DNA of 64,000 bases from a bacterium. GTDB lineage: Bacteria; UBA10199; JACPAL01; GCA-016699445. The DNA lies in NCBI GenBank assembly GCA_035454885.1, contig DATIGE010000014.1, forward strand, positions 1 to 64,000, written 5' to 3'. Of this stretch, positions 33,692 through 41,709 are shown piece by piece. The translations under genes and the position numbers were made by a program. The first letter of the stretch is position 1, and every line of letters starts with the position of its first letter. The notes below the pieces were generated by a model. It was not told where the DNA came from. It saw only the letters and a list, made by a program, of their open reading frames with translations, and ran no database searches.

Positions 33692-34021
33692 CTAGTCCGG
33701 CTTCCTTCTTTCCTCACGCTGTTTTTCGAATTTCGCCTTCTGTTCCGCCGTGAGCACGGCCAGCACCTTCTTGTGGGTCTCCTCGTGCAGGGCCTTCATC
33801 TTGGCATGCTGTTCGTCGAAGATCGCCTTGATCTTCGCCTGCTGGCCCGCGTTCAGATTAAGATTCTCTGTCATGCGCTCCAGACGCCGTTCCCGCATCG
33901 TCTTGAACTTGGCCTCCTTTTTTTCGGAGTAACGCGCGATCGCGTCCGGGACGAACGGCGCAACGGCCCCCGCCGCGATCAGGCTCACGGCCAACGCGCC
34001 CGTTACGATGGATTTTCTCAT
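33692..34021 (-). CDS. Spy/CpxP-like exported protein
   Basis: A 109-residue protein with a signal peptide (KSIVTGALAVSLIAAGAVA) and a mature helical, Lys/Glu-rich domain. NLNAGQQAKIKAIFDEQHAKMKALHEE resembles the LTxxQ regions of Spy and CpxP. It is the first gene before the ECF sigma gene (9-nt gap), so the operon encodes two Spy-like proteins around a sigma/anti-sigma pair. A periplasmic chaperone or metal-stress role is likely. Confidence 0.8.
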   Translation of the reverse strand: MRKSIVTGALAVSLIAAGAVAPFVPDAIARYSEKKEAKFKTMRERRLERMTENLNLNAGQQAKIKAIFDEQHAKMKALHEETHKKVLAVLTAEQKAKFEKQREERRKPD

Positions 34022-34117
34022 GATCCCTCCCTGGCTTCCTCTACGAGCATCGGCGAGTGCCGTGTCGCGGGAAGCGACCTTGTGTGACGGTTAGACGCGC
34101 GGGAGGGGGGGGAAGTG

Positions 34118-35128
34118 TCAGCGAAACTCCGCGCGCAGAGTCAGCCCAAAAGAGCCGGGCCCGATGAACGGAGCGACGGACCCTAGGGCGGGACGGAATC
34201 TCCTACGGCCCGCGACGAGGAGCGCCGCGCCGACGGCGATGAGGGCCGCTCCGGCGCCGGCGGCGGACCAACCGACGATCGACGAGATGCGCCCGCGCCG
34301 GCAGGCGTCGAAGACGCCCCGGCGCGTCAGCTCGGCCGCGGTGGCGTCCTCGATCGGACCGGGGCCGACGTGGCAGAGAAGATCCCCCTCGTTGACGGGC
34401 CCGTCGAGCGGCAAGTCGAGCAGACCGCCGGGCCGGCTCCAGTCCGCAACGCCTTCCCGGTAGACGCGCCGCGCCGCGAACCAGCGGGCGCCCATCCAGA
34501 CGGCGGTGCCGGCGGCCAACGCCCCGGCGGTGACCAGTCCCGCGCCGGTGAAGCGTAAAAACCTTTTCTTCGTTTCCGCCGGCATCGGCCCCGGCGCCGA
34601 CGCCGGACCGACGTCGAGGCCTCCCGCTTTTGTCGACTCCGGCATCGAGGCGGGCGGCTCGGCGACCGCCTCCCGCACGACCTCCCGCGCGACGGCGTCG
34701 AATCCCTCCGCAAGTCCTTCAAGCGTCGCGGGCACAACGCGATCGATCTCAACCGGCGTCCCGCCGCCCCGATAGACGCGCACTCGCACGCGAACTTCGG
34801 CCGCACCCTCCACCGCCTCCAACTTCCCGACGATGATGCGGTCGACGCCCATCCCCGAGGCGATCAACGCCATGCACCCCTCGTCCAATTTGCCGCACCC
34901 GTACACCCCCACCATGTCGCGCAAGAACATCGCCGGTGACTCCACCGCGTGACCCGCCTTTTCCAGGAGCCCCCGCACCCGCGCCTCCAGATCCACCGGC
35001 GCCATCTCCAGCTCCGGCGGGAGCCCGAACCCTTCGAACGGAAAGACCCCCAGACGGAGCCCGGCCGGCGCAGACGCAGGGGCCCCCAGGGCTGGCAGAG
35101 ATGCGGGGCGTGTGACCGCGGCGTCCAT
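34118..35128 (-). CDS. CsgG/LpoB-like domain protein with C-terminal membrane segments
   Basis: A 336-residue protein starting on the base after the TAA of the 86-residue gene. Residues ~20-155 resemble the CsgG/LpoB-like fold: LRLGVFPFEGF, then GVYGCGKLDEGCMALIASGMGVDRIIVGKLE. A Pro/Ala linker follows, then hydrophobic segments (TGAGLVTAGALAAGTAVWMGA and AAGAGAALIAVGAALLVAG). No signal peptide is obvious. Position in a sigma-54-driven operon suggests envelope function. The fold assignment is by pattern and moderate in certainty. Confidence 0.65.
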   Translation of the reverse strand: MDAAVTRPASLPALGAPASAPAGLRLGVFPFEGFGLPPELEMAPVDLEARVRGLLEKAGHAVESPAMFLRDMVGVYGCGKLDEGCMALIASGMGVDRIIVGKLEAVEGAAEVRVRVRVYRGGGTPVEIDRVVPATLEGLAEGFDAVAREVVREAVAEPPASMPESTKAGGLDVGPASAPGPMPAETKKRFLRFTGAGLVTAGALAAGTAVWMGARWFAARRVYREGVADWSRPGGLLDLPLDGPVNEGDLLCHVGPGPIEDATAAELTRRGVFDACRRGRISSIVGWSAAGAGAALIAVGAALLVAGRRRFRPALGSVAPFIGPGSFGLTLRAEFR

Positions 35129-35389
35129 TTAAGACCCCGGCTTCGCTTCGGGCCTCTGGGGCCCCCGCGGGGCCGGCGGCGTGCAGCCCCTGCGTTTCGA
35201 GCATCGTTCGCCCTTGGGCAATCCCGAAACGATGTCGGAAACCGTCGTCTTCGGAGCGGTGACGTAGTCCGACGAGCCGGAAGGCAAGTACGTCGTCGCG
35301 CTCGAAGGCCTGCCGGCGGTCTTGAACTCTTCGGTTTCGGTGCCCCTCGCGATCACCCCCGAAGCGCCTGTGACTGATGTGATCCCCAT
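35129..35389 (-). CDS. Small Ser/Thr-rich protein under a sigma-54 promoter, 86 aa
   Basis: An 86-residue, probably disordered protein: Gly/Ser/Thr-rich N-terminal half (MGITSVTGASGVIARGTETE), YLPSGSSDYV in the middle, and a Pro/Arg tail with two Cys. No signal peptide or membrane segment. AAGGGGGGA precedes the ATG, and a -24/-12 promoter lies ~63 nt upstream. It is translationally adjacent to the CsgG/LpoB-like gene (TAAATG). No known family; composition resembles the other sigma-54-linked small protein at 31630. Confidence 0.72.
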   Translation of the reverse strand: MGITSVTGASGVIARGTETEEFKTAGRPSSATTYLPSGSSDYVTAPKTTVSDIVSGLPKGERCSKRRGCTPPAPRGPQRPEAKPGS

Positions 35390-35451
35390 AAATCCCCCCT
35401 TCTTTTATATAAGGACGCCGGATCATCCCGGCGCCTGATGCGGGATAACAC

Positions 35452-35467
35452 TGCAACGGCGCGGCCA
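35452..35467 (-). promoter_or_regulatory. Second sigma-54 (-24/-12) promoter
   Basis: On the minus strand TGGCCG-CGCCG-TTGCA keeps the essential GG and GC 12 bp apart and matches TGGC and TTGCA. Only the two positions after TGGC deviate from consensus. It lies upstream of the 86-residue gene with a predicted leader of about 52 nt. Together with the promoter at 31588 it points to a shared regulon of the nearby activator. Confidence 0.65.
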
Positions 35468-35788
35468 GTCCGGCCGGCGGCGAAGGGAACCTTGAAAACC
35501 TATTAAAATCACACGGGAAACCCTGTCGTTCGCGACGGACCCAAACGGTCCCAATGATGTGCGGAAGCGTATCGTATTTTATTTTCTATAGTTAACTAAC
35601 TGTTTTTACGTATGTTTATTTAATCCCTATGTCCGTGCGGATTTATGCAGCCAGACCAGGACCCCATCGGCCCCTCCCCTCTGTCTAATCCGGCACGAAT
35701 CAGCGGCGGGAAGAATTGGATGGAAAAAGCGAAACGAATCGGCGAGAAGCGCGAGTATCCGGTCATATCAAACAAGGAGGAGGTCTCT
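35468..35788. other. AT-rich intergenic region before the EF-hand gene
   Basis: This gap holds no supported gene. It contains an AT-rich core (about 35570-35625) with the palindrome GTTAACTAAC-like segment around 35590 and presumably the promoter of the EF-hand gene. The longer in-frame start at 35645 for that gene lacks a ribosome site and is not used. Confidence 0.5.
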
Positions 35789-36238
35789 ATGAAAAAGAAG
35801 GCTCTCTTAGGATTCTCGTTTTTGACCGCCTTGCTCGGATTTACGGGCATCGTCCCCACGATCTCGCTCGACCTCGCCTTCGCCAAGCCGCCCGACTGGG
35901 CCCCGGCGCATGGCTACCGCCGCAAGCACGAAGGCGACGACCGCAAGGATTACCGGGATGATGACCGCGAAGACTGGAAGCAACGGATGGAGAACGAGTT
36001 GGAAGAACGGTTCCCCGGCTACAAGGTGTTCGTCCGCCTGGACGAAAACCGCGACGGCCGGATCTCCCGGCAGGAATGGAACGAGGGTAACGACCTTTTT
36101 GACAAGCTGGACAAGAACAACGACGGCTACTTGAGTCGAACGGAGTACGCCCGGGTCGAAGAGGAACGCGGCGTGCTCGGCAACCTCCTCGCCAAGGTGA
36201 AGGAAAAGGTCGTCGGCTTCTTCGCGAGCCTCTTTTAG
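35789..36238 (+). CDS. Secreted EF-hand calcium-binding protein
   Basis: A 149-residue protein starting at an ATG with AGGAGG upstream. A signal peptide (KKKALLGFSFLTALLGFTG) is followed by a highly charged region (HEGDDRKDYRDDDREDW) and two canonical EF-hand loops: DENRDGRISRQEW and DKNNDGYLSRTEY, with Asp/Asn at positions 1, 3, 5 and Glu at 12. The C-terminus is amphipathic (VVGFFASLF). It probably binds Ca2+ outside the cytoplasm. No operon partner; tRNA-Ser lies downstream. Confidence 0.85.
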   Translation: MKKKALLGFSFLTALLGFTGIVPTISLDLAFAKPPDWAPAHGYRRKHEGDDRKDYRDDDREDWKQRMENELEERFPGYKVFVRLDENRDGRISRQEWNEGNDLFDKLDKNNDGYLSRTEYARVEEERGVLGNLLAKVKEKVVGFFASLF

Positions 36239-36280
36239 TGGACATTTCGGCCGTTCCCCCTCTAAAAATGGCTGGGTCCG

Positions 36281-36367
36281 GGAGGGGTGGCCGAGCGGTT
36301 GAAGGCGCTAGTCTCGAAAACTAGTATACCCGCAAGGGTATCGAGGGTTCGAATCCCTCCCCCTCCG
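36281..36367 (+). tRNA. tRNA-Ser (CGA anticodon)
   Basis: An 87-nt class II tRNA. Acceptor GGAGGGG/CCCCTCC, anticodon stem CTAGT/ACTAG with loop CTCGAAA (anticodon CGA), a long variable arm (TACCC-GCAA-GGGTA), T stem GAGGG/CCCTC with TTCGAAT, and discriminator G. The 3' CCA is not encoded. Confidence 0.97.
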
Positions 36368-36419
36368 CATTAATAAGACATCGCGCGTGGCGGCCCCTGG
36401 TCGCCACGGCAATTTCTCA

Positions 36420-37121
36420 TCAATCGGATCTTCGTCCCTCCTCGATCCTCCCTAATAATCTCAAGAACCCATCAAGGATCGTGAGCGGATGCGGTGGGCA
36501 GCCGGGGATGTACAGGTCGACCGGAAGCATCTTGTCGGCCCCGTTGTTGACCTCGGGGCTGCCTTCGAAGGGCCCTCCGTCGATGGCGCAGGCCCCCACG
36601 GCGATCACGATCTTGGGACTCGGGACCGCCTCATAGGTCTTCATCAAGGCAAGTTCCATGTTCTTCGTGACGGGTCCTGTGATCACGAGCCCGTCGGCAT
36701 GCCGGGGCGAGGCGACGAACTGGATACCGAAGCGGGAGAGATCGAAGACGACGTTGTTCAAGGCCTGAAGCTCCAGATCGCATCCGTTACAGCTCCCGGC
36801 GCAGACCTCTCGAAGTTTGAGGGAGCGCCCAAAGAGTTTTCTCATCTTCTTGTCAAGCGCCTCCGCCAGTTTGTACTCTTCCCCTTTCAAGATCAAATCT
36901 TCCCTTCTGCGGACCGCCATCCGGTAGTCGCGGGAGTAGACGACAGGCTCGTTGGCCCGGTCCCTGTCGGCATCGGACGAGAACAGGCATCTTCCGAGAT
37001 CAAGCTGTTTCCCCTGGCTGAGGACCGGCCTTCCCCGAAAACGCTCGGGAAGGAGCGCCTCTTCCGGAAATTTCAGCGTGCGATGCCCTTGCTTCCATCG
37101 ATTCTTGAGAACTTGCCACAT
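36420..37121 (-). CDS. Ehr complex small subunit (HyfI/NuoB-like)
   Basis: A 233-residue protein of the NuoB/hydrogenase-small-subunit family. The [4Fe-4S] ligands are present in CAGSCNGCDLEL, VGACAIDGGPF and PGCPPHPL. An N-terminal region of about 100 residues precedes the core. In complex I and group-4 hydrogenases this subunit carries the terminal cluster next to the active site. It is the last gene of the Ehr operon; no NuoI/HyfH ferredoxin-like gene accompanies it. Confidence 0.88.
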   Translation of the reverse strand: MWQVLKNRWKQGHRTLKFPEEALLPERFRGRPVLSQGKQLDLGRCLFSSDADRDRANEPVVYSRDYRMAVRRREDLILKGEEYKLAEALDKKMRKLFGRSLKLREVCAGSCNGCDLELQALNNVVFDLSRFGIQFVASPRHADGLVITGPVTKNMELALMKTYEAVPSPKIVIAVGACAIDGGPFEGSPEVNNGADKMLPVDLYIPGCPPHPLTILDGFLRLLGRIEEGRRSD

Positions 37122-37140
37122 AGTCCCCTAGACTCCTCCT

Positions 37141-38637
37141 TTAAAGGTCATGCCCCGCGTACGAAAGGTTGAAGCTCTTGTTGATCAAAGGAAAATCGGA
37201 AATCTGCTGGTCCCGCAGCGATAAGGCCACCGCCGTCCAATTGGAAAACGAAGGATCTTTCACCTTGTACCGGGCGATCTTCCCTTCGCCATCCGTCGTG
37301 ATCACATGCACGATCTCTCCCCGCCACCCTTCCACGAGAGTCGCGGAGAGGCTGTCCCGGGCCGGCGGGCCGCAGGGAGAACGCGTCTCTCCCGAAGGCA
37401 TGTGCTCGATGAGAGAGAGGAGGAATTCCATCGATCGTTCCATCTCGATCCGCCGTACGAGGGCCCGCGCATAGACGTCGCCCTCTTCCGCCGTGACGGC
37501 CGGCACATGATGGAATCGATAAATTCCATGGGGGTAATCCTTTCGAACGTCGCGATCCTGCCCGCAGGCGCGGGCGGCGGGGCCTACAAGACCCATCGCC
37601 TGACAGGTCTTTAGGGAAACCGATCCGATGCCGTCCATGCGTTCAAAGACGGATGGCGCTCCAAAGAAGAGCTCGGCCACGTTCGCGAGATCCTGCTGAA
37701 GACGCCGCAGCCGGGCGGAAAAGGACTCGGACATCGCCTGGGGCAAATCAAAGGCCACGCCTCCCGGGCGGACATGGGAACGTCCGAACCGGTTGCCCGT
37801 CAGGTCCGTCAAGAGGTTCAGAAAATCGCCCCGCATCCGGCCGAAGAAAGCTGCGGCCGGGACAAAACCGACGTCGCCGGCCAGGGCGCCCAGATCACCG
37901 ACATGGTTGGCCAGCCGCTCCAATTCCAGGGCGATGGCCCGCAGCGCTTCCGCGCGGGGCGGAACGCGGCTCCCCGCGAGGCCTTCCCAGGCCATCGCCG
38001 ATGCGATGGCATGACCGACCGCCGTATCGCCCGCGATGGACTCCGCAATCAGGGGAACGCGCCAAGGCGCCGCCGTCTCGAGGAGTTTCTCCACGCCGCG
38101 ATGCTGATAACCGAGCTGGATCTCCAGATGAAAGACGTTCTCCCCGTGGCATTGAAATCGGAAATGACCCGGTTCGATGATGCCGGCGTGGACCGGACCC
38201 ACTCCAACCTCATGGATTTCCTCGCCCTGAATTTGGAAGAAGGGCTGACGGCGGGGAATCGGTTCGGAGACGGATGAGGATTCGGGAAATCGAACGGGCT
38301 TGAGCCAGGGATGGCCGACGGGCTCGGAACCGAACTGTTCGTAAATTTCCCTCTCGAAGAGGTGCGCCTGGGGATGTTGGGGAGTCAGGGAAGGAAAGCT
38401 GTTTGCTCCCTTCGCGGCGCCGATCCAGAGCCGGCCCTGCTTGTCATCGCCGAGGATCCCATAAAGCTTAAGACCTTCCGAAACCTTGCGGCCAAAATAA
38501 GCGATCAGCCGGTAACCCTCCTGCAACTTTGCCCCGATGGAGTCGACAAAGAGCGCGGTATCCTGGGTGATTGGAATCTGATTCTCCGCGATGGCCCCAC
38601 CATTTCTCAGAAGGCGGAACGTCCCCTGGTTTTTCAC
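37141..38637 (-). CDS. Ehr complex large subunit (HyfG/NuoCD-like) lacking NiFe ligands
   Basis: A 498-residue fusion of a NuoC-like domain (about 30-125) and a NuoD/hydrogenase-large-subunit domain. It starts at GTG overlapping the previous stop (GTGA). Where group-4 hydrogenases have the first CxxC (RxCGxC), this protein reads ESIAGDTAVGHA. Where they have the C-terminal DPCxxC, it reads NKSFNLSYAG. With all four Cys gone it cannot bind a NiFe centre. This matches energy-converting hydrogenase-related (Ehr) complexes, whose substrate is not settled. Confidence 0.88.
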   Translation of the reverse strand: MKNQGTFRLLRNGGAIAENQIPITQDTALFVDSIGAKLQEGYRLIAYFGRKVSEGLKLYGILGDDKQGRLWIGAAKGANSFPSLTPQHPQAHLFEREIYEQFGSEPVGHPWLKPVRFPESSSVSEPIPRRQPFFQIQGEEIHEVGVGPVHAGIIEPGHFRFQCHGENVFHLEIQLGYQHRGVEKLLETAAPWRVPLIAESIAGDTAVGHAIASAMAWEGLAGSRVPPRAEALRAIALELERLANHVGDLGALAGDVGFVPAAAFFGRMRGDFLNLLTDLTGNRFGRSHVRPGGVAFDLPQAMSESFSARLRRLQQDLANVAELFFGAPSVFERMDGIGSVSLKTCQAMGLVGPAARACGQDRDVRKDYPHGIYRFHHVPAVTAEEGDVYARALVRRIEMERSMEFLLSLIEHMPSGETRSPCGPPARDSLSATLVEGWRGEIVHVITTDGEGKIARYKVKDPSFSNWTAVALSLRDQQISDFPLINKSFNLSYAGHDL

Positions 38638-40130
38638 CGATGACCTCCCACCAGAGCGGCGGCCATCTGAAGAGGCCGGTCAAGCCAAGAGGGGATGTAA
38701 ATCCCGAGGAGGAAAACGGAGAGGAGCAGGACGCAGGGAGTCAGTGTCGTGAGCCATGGCTCGATCACAGGGGCTCGCGTCGCCCCCTCCGTCGGCAAAG
38801 CCGCCGGAGCCTCCCCCTCAACGCCCCGTCGGGGCTGGTTCTCTGCCGGCTCCCCTTGAGTCATCGAGAGGACGATGCGCCCCATCCCGACAAAAATGAG
38901 GGCGAGAAATCCCAGAAACAGCGCGACCACCGTCCAGTGGCCGTCATTCACGGCCGATCGCAGAATCGTAAATTCGCTCACGAAAATCCCGAACGGAGGA
39001 GAGCCGGTGATCGCGATGAATCCGGCCATGAAGAGGGCTCCGGACAGCGGCAATCGGCGGAAGACCCCCTGAACGGACGAGACGGATTTGCTCCGGTAAT
39101 GCCGGTGAATATTGCCGGCCGTCAGGAACAGGACGCCTTTCGCCAAACCATTGCTTAACAGATGGAGAAGGGCCCCGTAGATCGCCAATCCCCCGAGGCC
39201 CAACGCCAACGTCAAGATCCCCATGTGCTCCACGCTTGAATAGGCCAGCATGCGTTTGTAATCTTCTTGGCCCAGCATGAAGACGGCGGCGACCCCCATG
39301 GAGAGAAGTCCGATCATAACGAAAAGAGGCCGCGCAAAATCGGCTTGCTGGGCCGCCTGACAGACCTGGTTGATGCGAAACAACGCCAGGAACGCACAGC
39401 TGGTCAAAGCCCCGGCCAGAAGAAAACCCACGAGTCCCGGCGCTTCTCCATAGGCATCCGGCTTCCAGGTGTGCATGGGCGCGAGGCCCATTTTTGTACC
39501 GTATCCCACGAGGAGAAAGATAAAGGACGCCCGGAGCCAAGGGACCGAAAACGAGGCGCCATGTTGAAGCATCGTCGGGAGAAAGAGCGGGTTTTCAACC
39601 GGGCCGGCGGCCGTCTCGGCCATGGCGAGAAAAAAAGTCCCCAGAAGGGCCAGCGCGATCCCCACCGAACAGATGATGAGATATTTCCAGGTGGCTTCCA
39701 GAGACCGCTGGTTGTGATTGAAATAGAGAAGCGGAGCGGAGGCCAGCGTCGTCGCTTCAAGAGCGACCCAGAGGAGGCCGAAATGATGGCTGAGGGTGAC
39801 GACCGTGACCGCGGAGAGGAAGAAAAGGAGGGAGGCGACGAAGTTCCTGTTATTCCGCTCCAACCGTTGCTTCAAATATCCGACGGCATAAAGAGAGGCC
39901 CCCAGGAACAGCAGACTGATGAGGCCCAAGACGATTTTCCCCATGGCATCGAGCAGGAGCCACCGGCCCAACGTGGGGAAGGAACCGGAAACCCAAAGCC
40001 AGGAGACCGTGACCGCGTGAACAACAGCGATCGGCACAAGGATCCATGGCCTTTTTCCGTTGTCTTTGATGGCGAAGGCAAGGCCCGCACCCAGGAGCGG
40101 AATCGTGATTAAGAGCAGGAGAGCGAGCAT
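38634..40130 (-). CDS. Ehr complex antiporter-like membrane subunit (HyfF/NuoN-like), carrying an in-frame repeat
   Basis: A 498-residue membrane protein with about 13 hydrophobic segments. Motifs typical of Mrp/NuoN-type subunits include YGTKMGLAPMHTWKPDAY (conserved Lys and His), LGQEDYKRMLAYSSVEHMG and LAKGVLFLTAGNI. The loop before the last membrane segments contains [16 protein letters not shown] and following residues, encoded by a 73-nt repeat that also occurs in sbp. The frame is open throughout. It probably conducts H+ or Na+. Confidence 0.88.
   Translation of the reverse strand: MLALLLLITIPLLGAGLAFAIKDNGKRPWILVPIAVVHAVTVSWLWVSGSFPTLGRWLLLDAMGKIVLGLISLLFLGASLYAVGYLKQRLERNNRNFVASLLFFLSAVTVVTLSHHFGLLWVALEATTLASAPLLYFNHNQRSLEATWKYLIICSVGIALALLGTFFLAMAETAAGPVENPLFLPTMLQHGASFSVPWLRASFIFLLVGYGTKMGLAPMHTWKPDAYGEAPGLVGFLLAGALTSCAFLALFRINQVCQAAQQADFARPLFVMIGLLSMGVAAVFMLGQEDYKRMLAYSSVEHMGILTLALGLGGLAIYGALLHLLSNGLAKGVLFLTAGNIHRHYRSKSVSSVQGVFRRLPLSGALFMAGFIAITGSPPFGIFVSEFTILRSAVNDGHWTVVALFLGFLALIFVGMGRIVLSMTQGEPAENQPRRGVEGEAPAALPTEGATRAPVIEPWLTTLTPCVLLLSVFLLGIYIPSWLDRPLQMAAALVGGHR
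38768..38840 (-). repeat. 73-nt palindromic repeat, copy B, inserted in frame in the HyfF-like gene
   Basis: Identical to 5635-5707 at 68 of 73 positions, same orientation relative to the host gene and same reading frame. The middle stem reads CCGTCGGC-AAA-GCCGCCGG. Compared with copy A the third base pair changes from A-T to G-C, preserving pairing, while the neighbouring mismatch is retained. The peptide lies in a loop between membrane helices, where extra residues can be tolerated. Confidence 0.85.
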
Positions 40131-40134
40131 GTCA

Positions 40135-40779
40135 TCATCCCTTGAGACTTGAGAGCTTGCGAACGCTCAGGGTGTTGAATTCCTCGTGGATATGCCCCAT
40201 CAGCGTCCCCATGACGAAGATGCCGGCAAAAATGTCCAGCGACACCCCCATCTCGATCAGCCAAGGCAATTCCTTTGTGAGGATGAGACCGAATGCGAAG
40301 ATGCCGTTCTCCAGCATCAAATAGCCTAGGGTCTGCGTCAAAATCTTGACCCGGGTGACGATCACCAAGAGACCGATCATCAAGGTCGACAGGGCCACCG
40401 GCACAAGGAGCGAGGACTTGATCTCCGCCGGAAGAGGAAGCCCGCTGGACACGGCAAACCCGAGCCCCACCAGTCCGCCTCCCAGGATGAGCGACGCCGT
40501 GAACCCGATCAGGGGTTCCTGTTCCTTGCGAACCACCGCCTCACGAATCGCCCGAAACAACAAGATCGGGATGAGGAACCCCTTGAGACCGATGACCATG
40601 AACGAGATCAGAAAGGTGTGATAGGACCATTCCCGGCCGTGGAGGAAAAGGGGCAGGACGCCCAAGGCGACTCCTTGCAGCGCTACGGCGCGTATGCAGG
40701 TGTTCAGCGGATGGGAACCCAAAACCACCAGGTTGGTCAGGATCACGCCGATCAGTATGATTTGGACAAGATGGTCCAT
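40135..40779 (-). CDS. Ehr complex membrane subunit (HyfE-like)
   Basis: A 214-residue membrane protein with about six hydrophobic segments. HyfE/NuoK-like features include LGYLMLENGIFAFGLILTKELPWLIEMGVSLDIFAGIFVMG, with Glu residues in the membrane, and a short charged C-terminus. Such subunits help form the ion path in group-4 complexes. It lies 4 nt from both neighbours in the operon order HyfC-like, HyfE-like, HyfF-like. Confidence 0.85.
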   Translation of the reverse strand: MDHLVQIILIGVILTNLVVLGSHPLNTCIRAVALQGVALGVLPLFLHGREWSYHTFLISFMVIGLKGFLIPILLFRAIREAVVRKEQEPLIGFTASLILGGGLVGLGFAVSSGLPLPAEIKSSLLVPVALSTLMIGLLVIVTRVKILTQTLGYLMLENGIFAFGLILTKELPWLIEMGVSLDIFAGIFVMGTLMGHIHEEFNTLSVRKLSSLKG

Positions 40780-40782
40780 GTT

Positions 40783-41691
40783 TTACCTCATGCCGAGTAT
40801 CATTCCGACGATGGCGATCATGCAGGCCGCCGTTAAGAGCCGCGGCACTCGAATCATTCGGAGGCGCGCCATACCCGATTCGACCATCCCGATGACGATC
40901 GTCAGAACGGCCACCGTGGCGCCAAAATAAGTCCAGTCCCGGACGGGATCGCCCGAATCCATGGGCAGAATCAGGTGAGCCATCAGGGCCACCAAAAGGA
41001 ACAACTTGATGGAAGCCCCATAGAGAATAAAGGCCAGATCCGGGCCGCCATGGTCCAAGACCATCACCTCGTGGATCATGGTCAGCTCCAGATGGGTCGC
41101 AGGATCGTCCACCGGAATGCGCGAATTTTCCGCGAGACAGACGATGAAGAGGCTGAACACAATCAGCGCCAGGGAGGCGGCAAATTTCATCGGCATCCGT
41201 GAGACGGCCTGTCCGAACATCGTGCTCAAGGACATGCTGCCCGTGCATCGAACGAGCACAATGAAAATGATGAACAGGGTCGGTTCCGCCAAGATCGAAA
41301 ACGTGACTTCCCGGGAGGCTCCCATCCCCTCGAAACTTGATCCGGTATCAAGGGCCGCCAGAACCGTGATGAACCGGGCCATTCCCAAGAGATAGGCAAA
41401 GGCGACCACATCCCCCGGAAAGGAGAGCGGAGAATAGGCCCCGGCCAGCGGGACGAAGAGAGAGGCCAGGAGGAGACAGGCCAGGGAGACAATCGGTCCC
41501 GCCCGGAAAACCCAGGTCGTGGTCGTGCTGTAGACGGCCCCTTTCTTCAACAACTTGAAAAGGTCAAAATAGAGCTGAAGAACCGGCGGACCTTGACGGC
41601 CCGCGAAAACCGCTTTGATCTTGTTGATGAGCCCCGGCAAGAGGGGAGCGAACGCCAGCGTCACCGGAATCGATATCATTTTGATCAACAT
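40783..41691 (-). CDS. Ehr complex membrane anchor subunit (HyfC/NuoH-like)
   Basis: A 302-residue membrane protein of the NuoH/HyfC/EchB family. Signatures are FAGRQGPPVLQLYFDLFKLLKKG near the N-terminus and AENSRIPVDDPATHLELTMIHE in the cytosolic loop that touches the peripheral arm. It couples electron transfer at the NuoB/NuoCD-like subunits to the antiporter-like subunits. About eight hydrophobic segments are visible. Confidence 0.92.
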   Translation of the reverse strand: MLIKMISIPVTLAFAPLLPGLINKIKAVFAGRQGPPVLQLYFDLFKLLKKGAVYSTTTTWVFRAGPIVSLACLLLASLFVPLAGAYSPLSFPGDVVAFAYLLGMARFITVLAALDTGSSFEGMGASREVTFSILAEPTLFIIFIVLVRCTGSMSLSTMFGQAVSRMPMKFAASLALIVFSLFIVCLAENSRIPVDDPATHLELTMIHEVMVLDHGGPDLAFILYGASIKLFLLVALMAHLILPMDSGDPVRDWTYFGATVAVLTIVIGMVESGMARLRMIRVPRLLTAACMIAIVGMILGMR

Positions 41692-41709
41692 ACCATCATT
41701 CCATTCGTC

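Noticed and set aside
35570-35625. Possible origin or integration site in the AT-rich gap
   Set aside because: No DnaA-box cluster, direct repeats or integrase nearby; it is more simply a promoter region.
36281-36367. tRNA-Ser as an integration site
   Set aside because: No integrase and no direct repeat of its 3' end was seen in the flanking sequence.
37141-38637. Annotation as a functional NiFe hydrogenase catalytic subunit
   Set aside because: All four expected metal-binding Cys are absent at both the N- and C-terminal motif positions, and no maturation genes accompany it.
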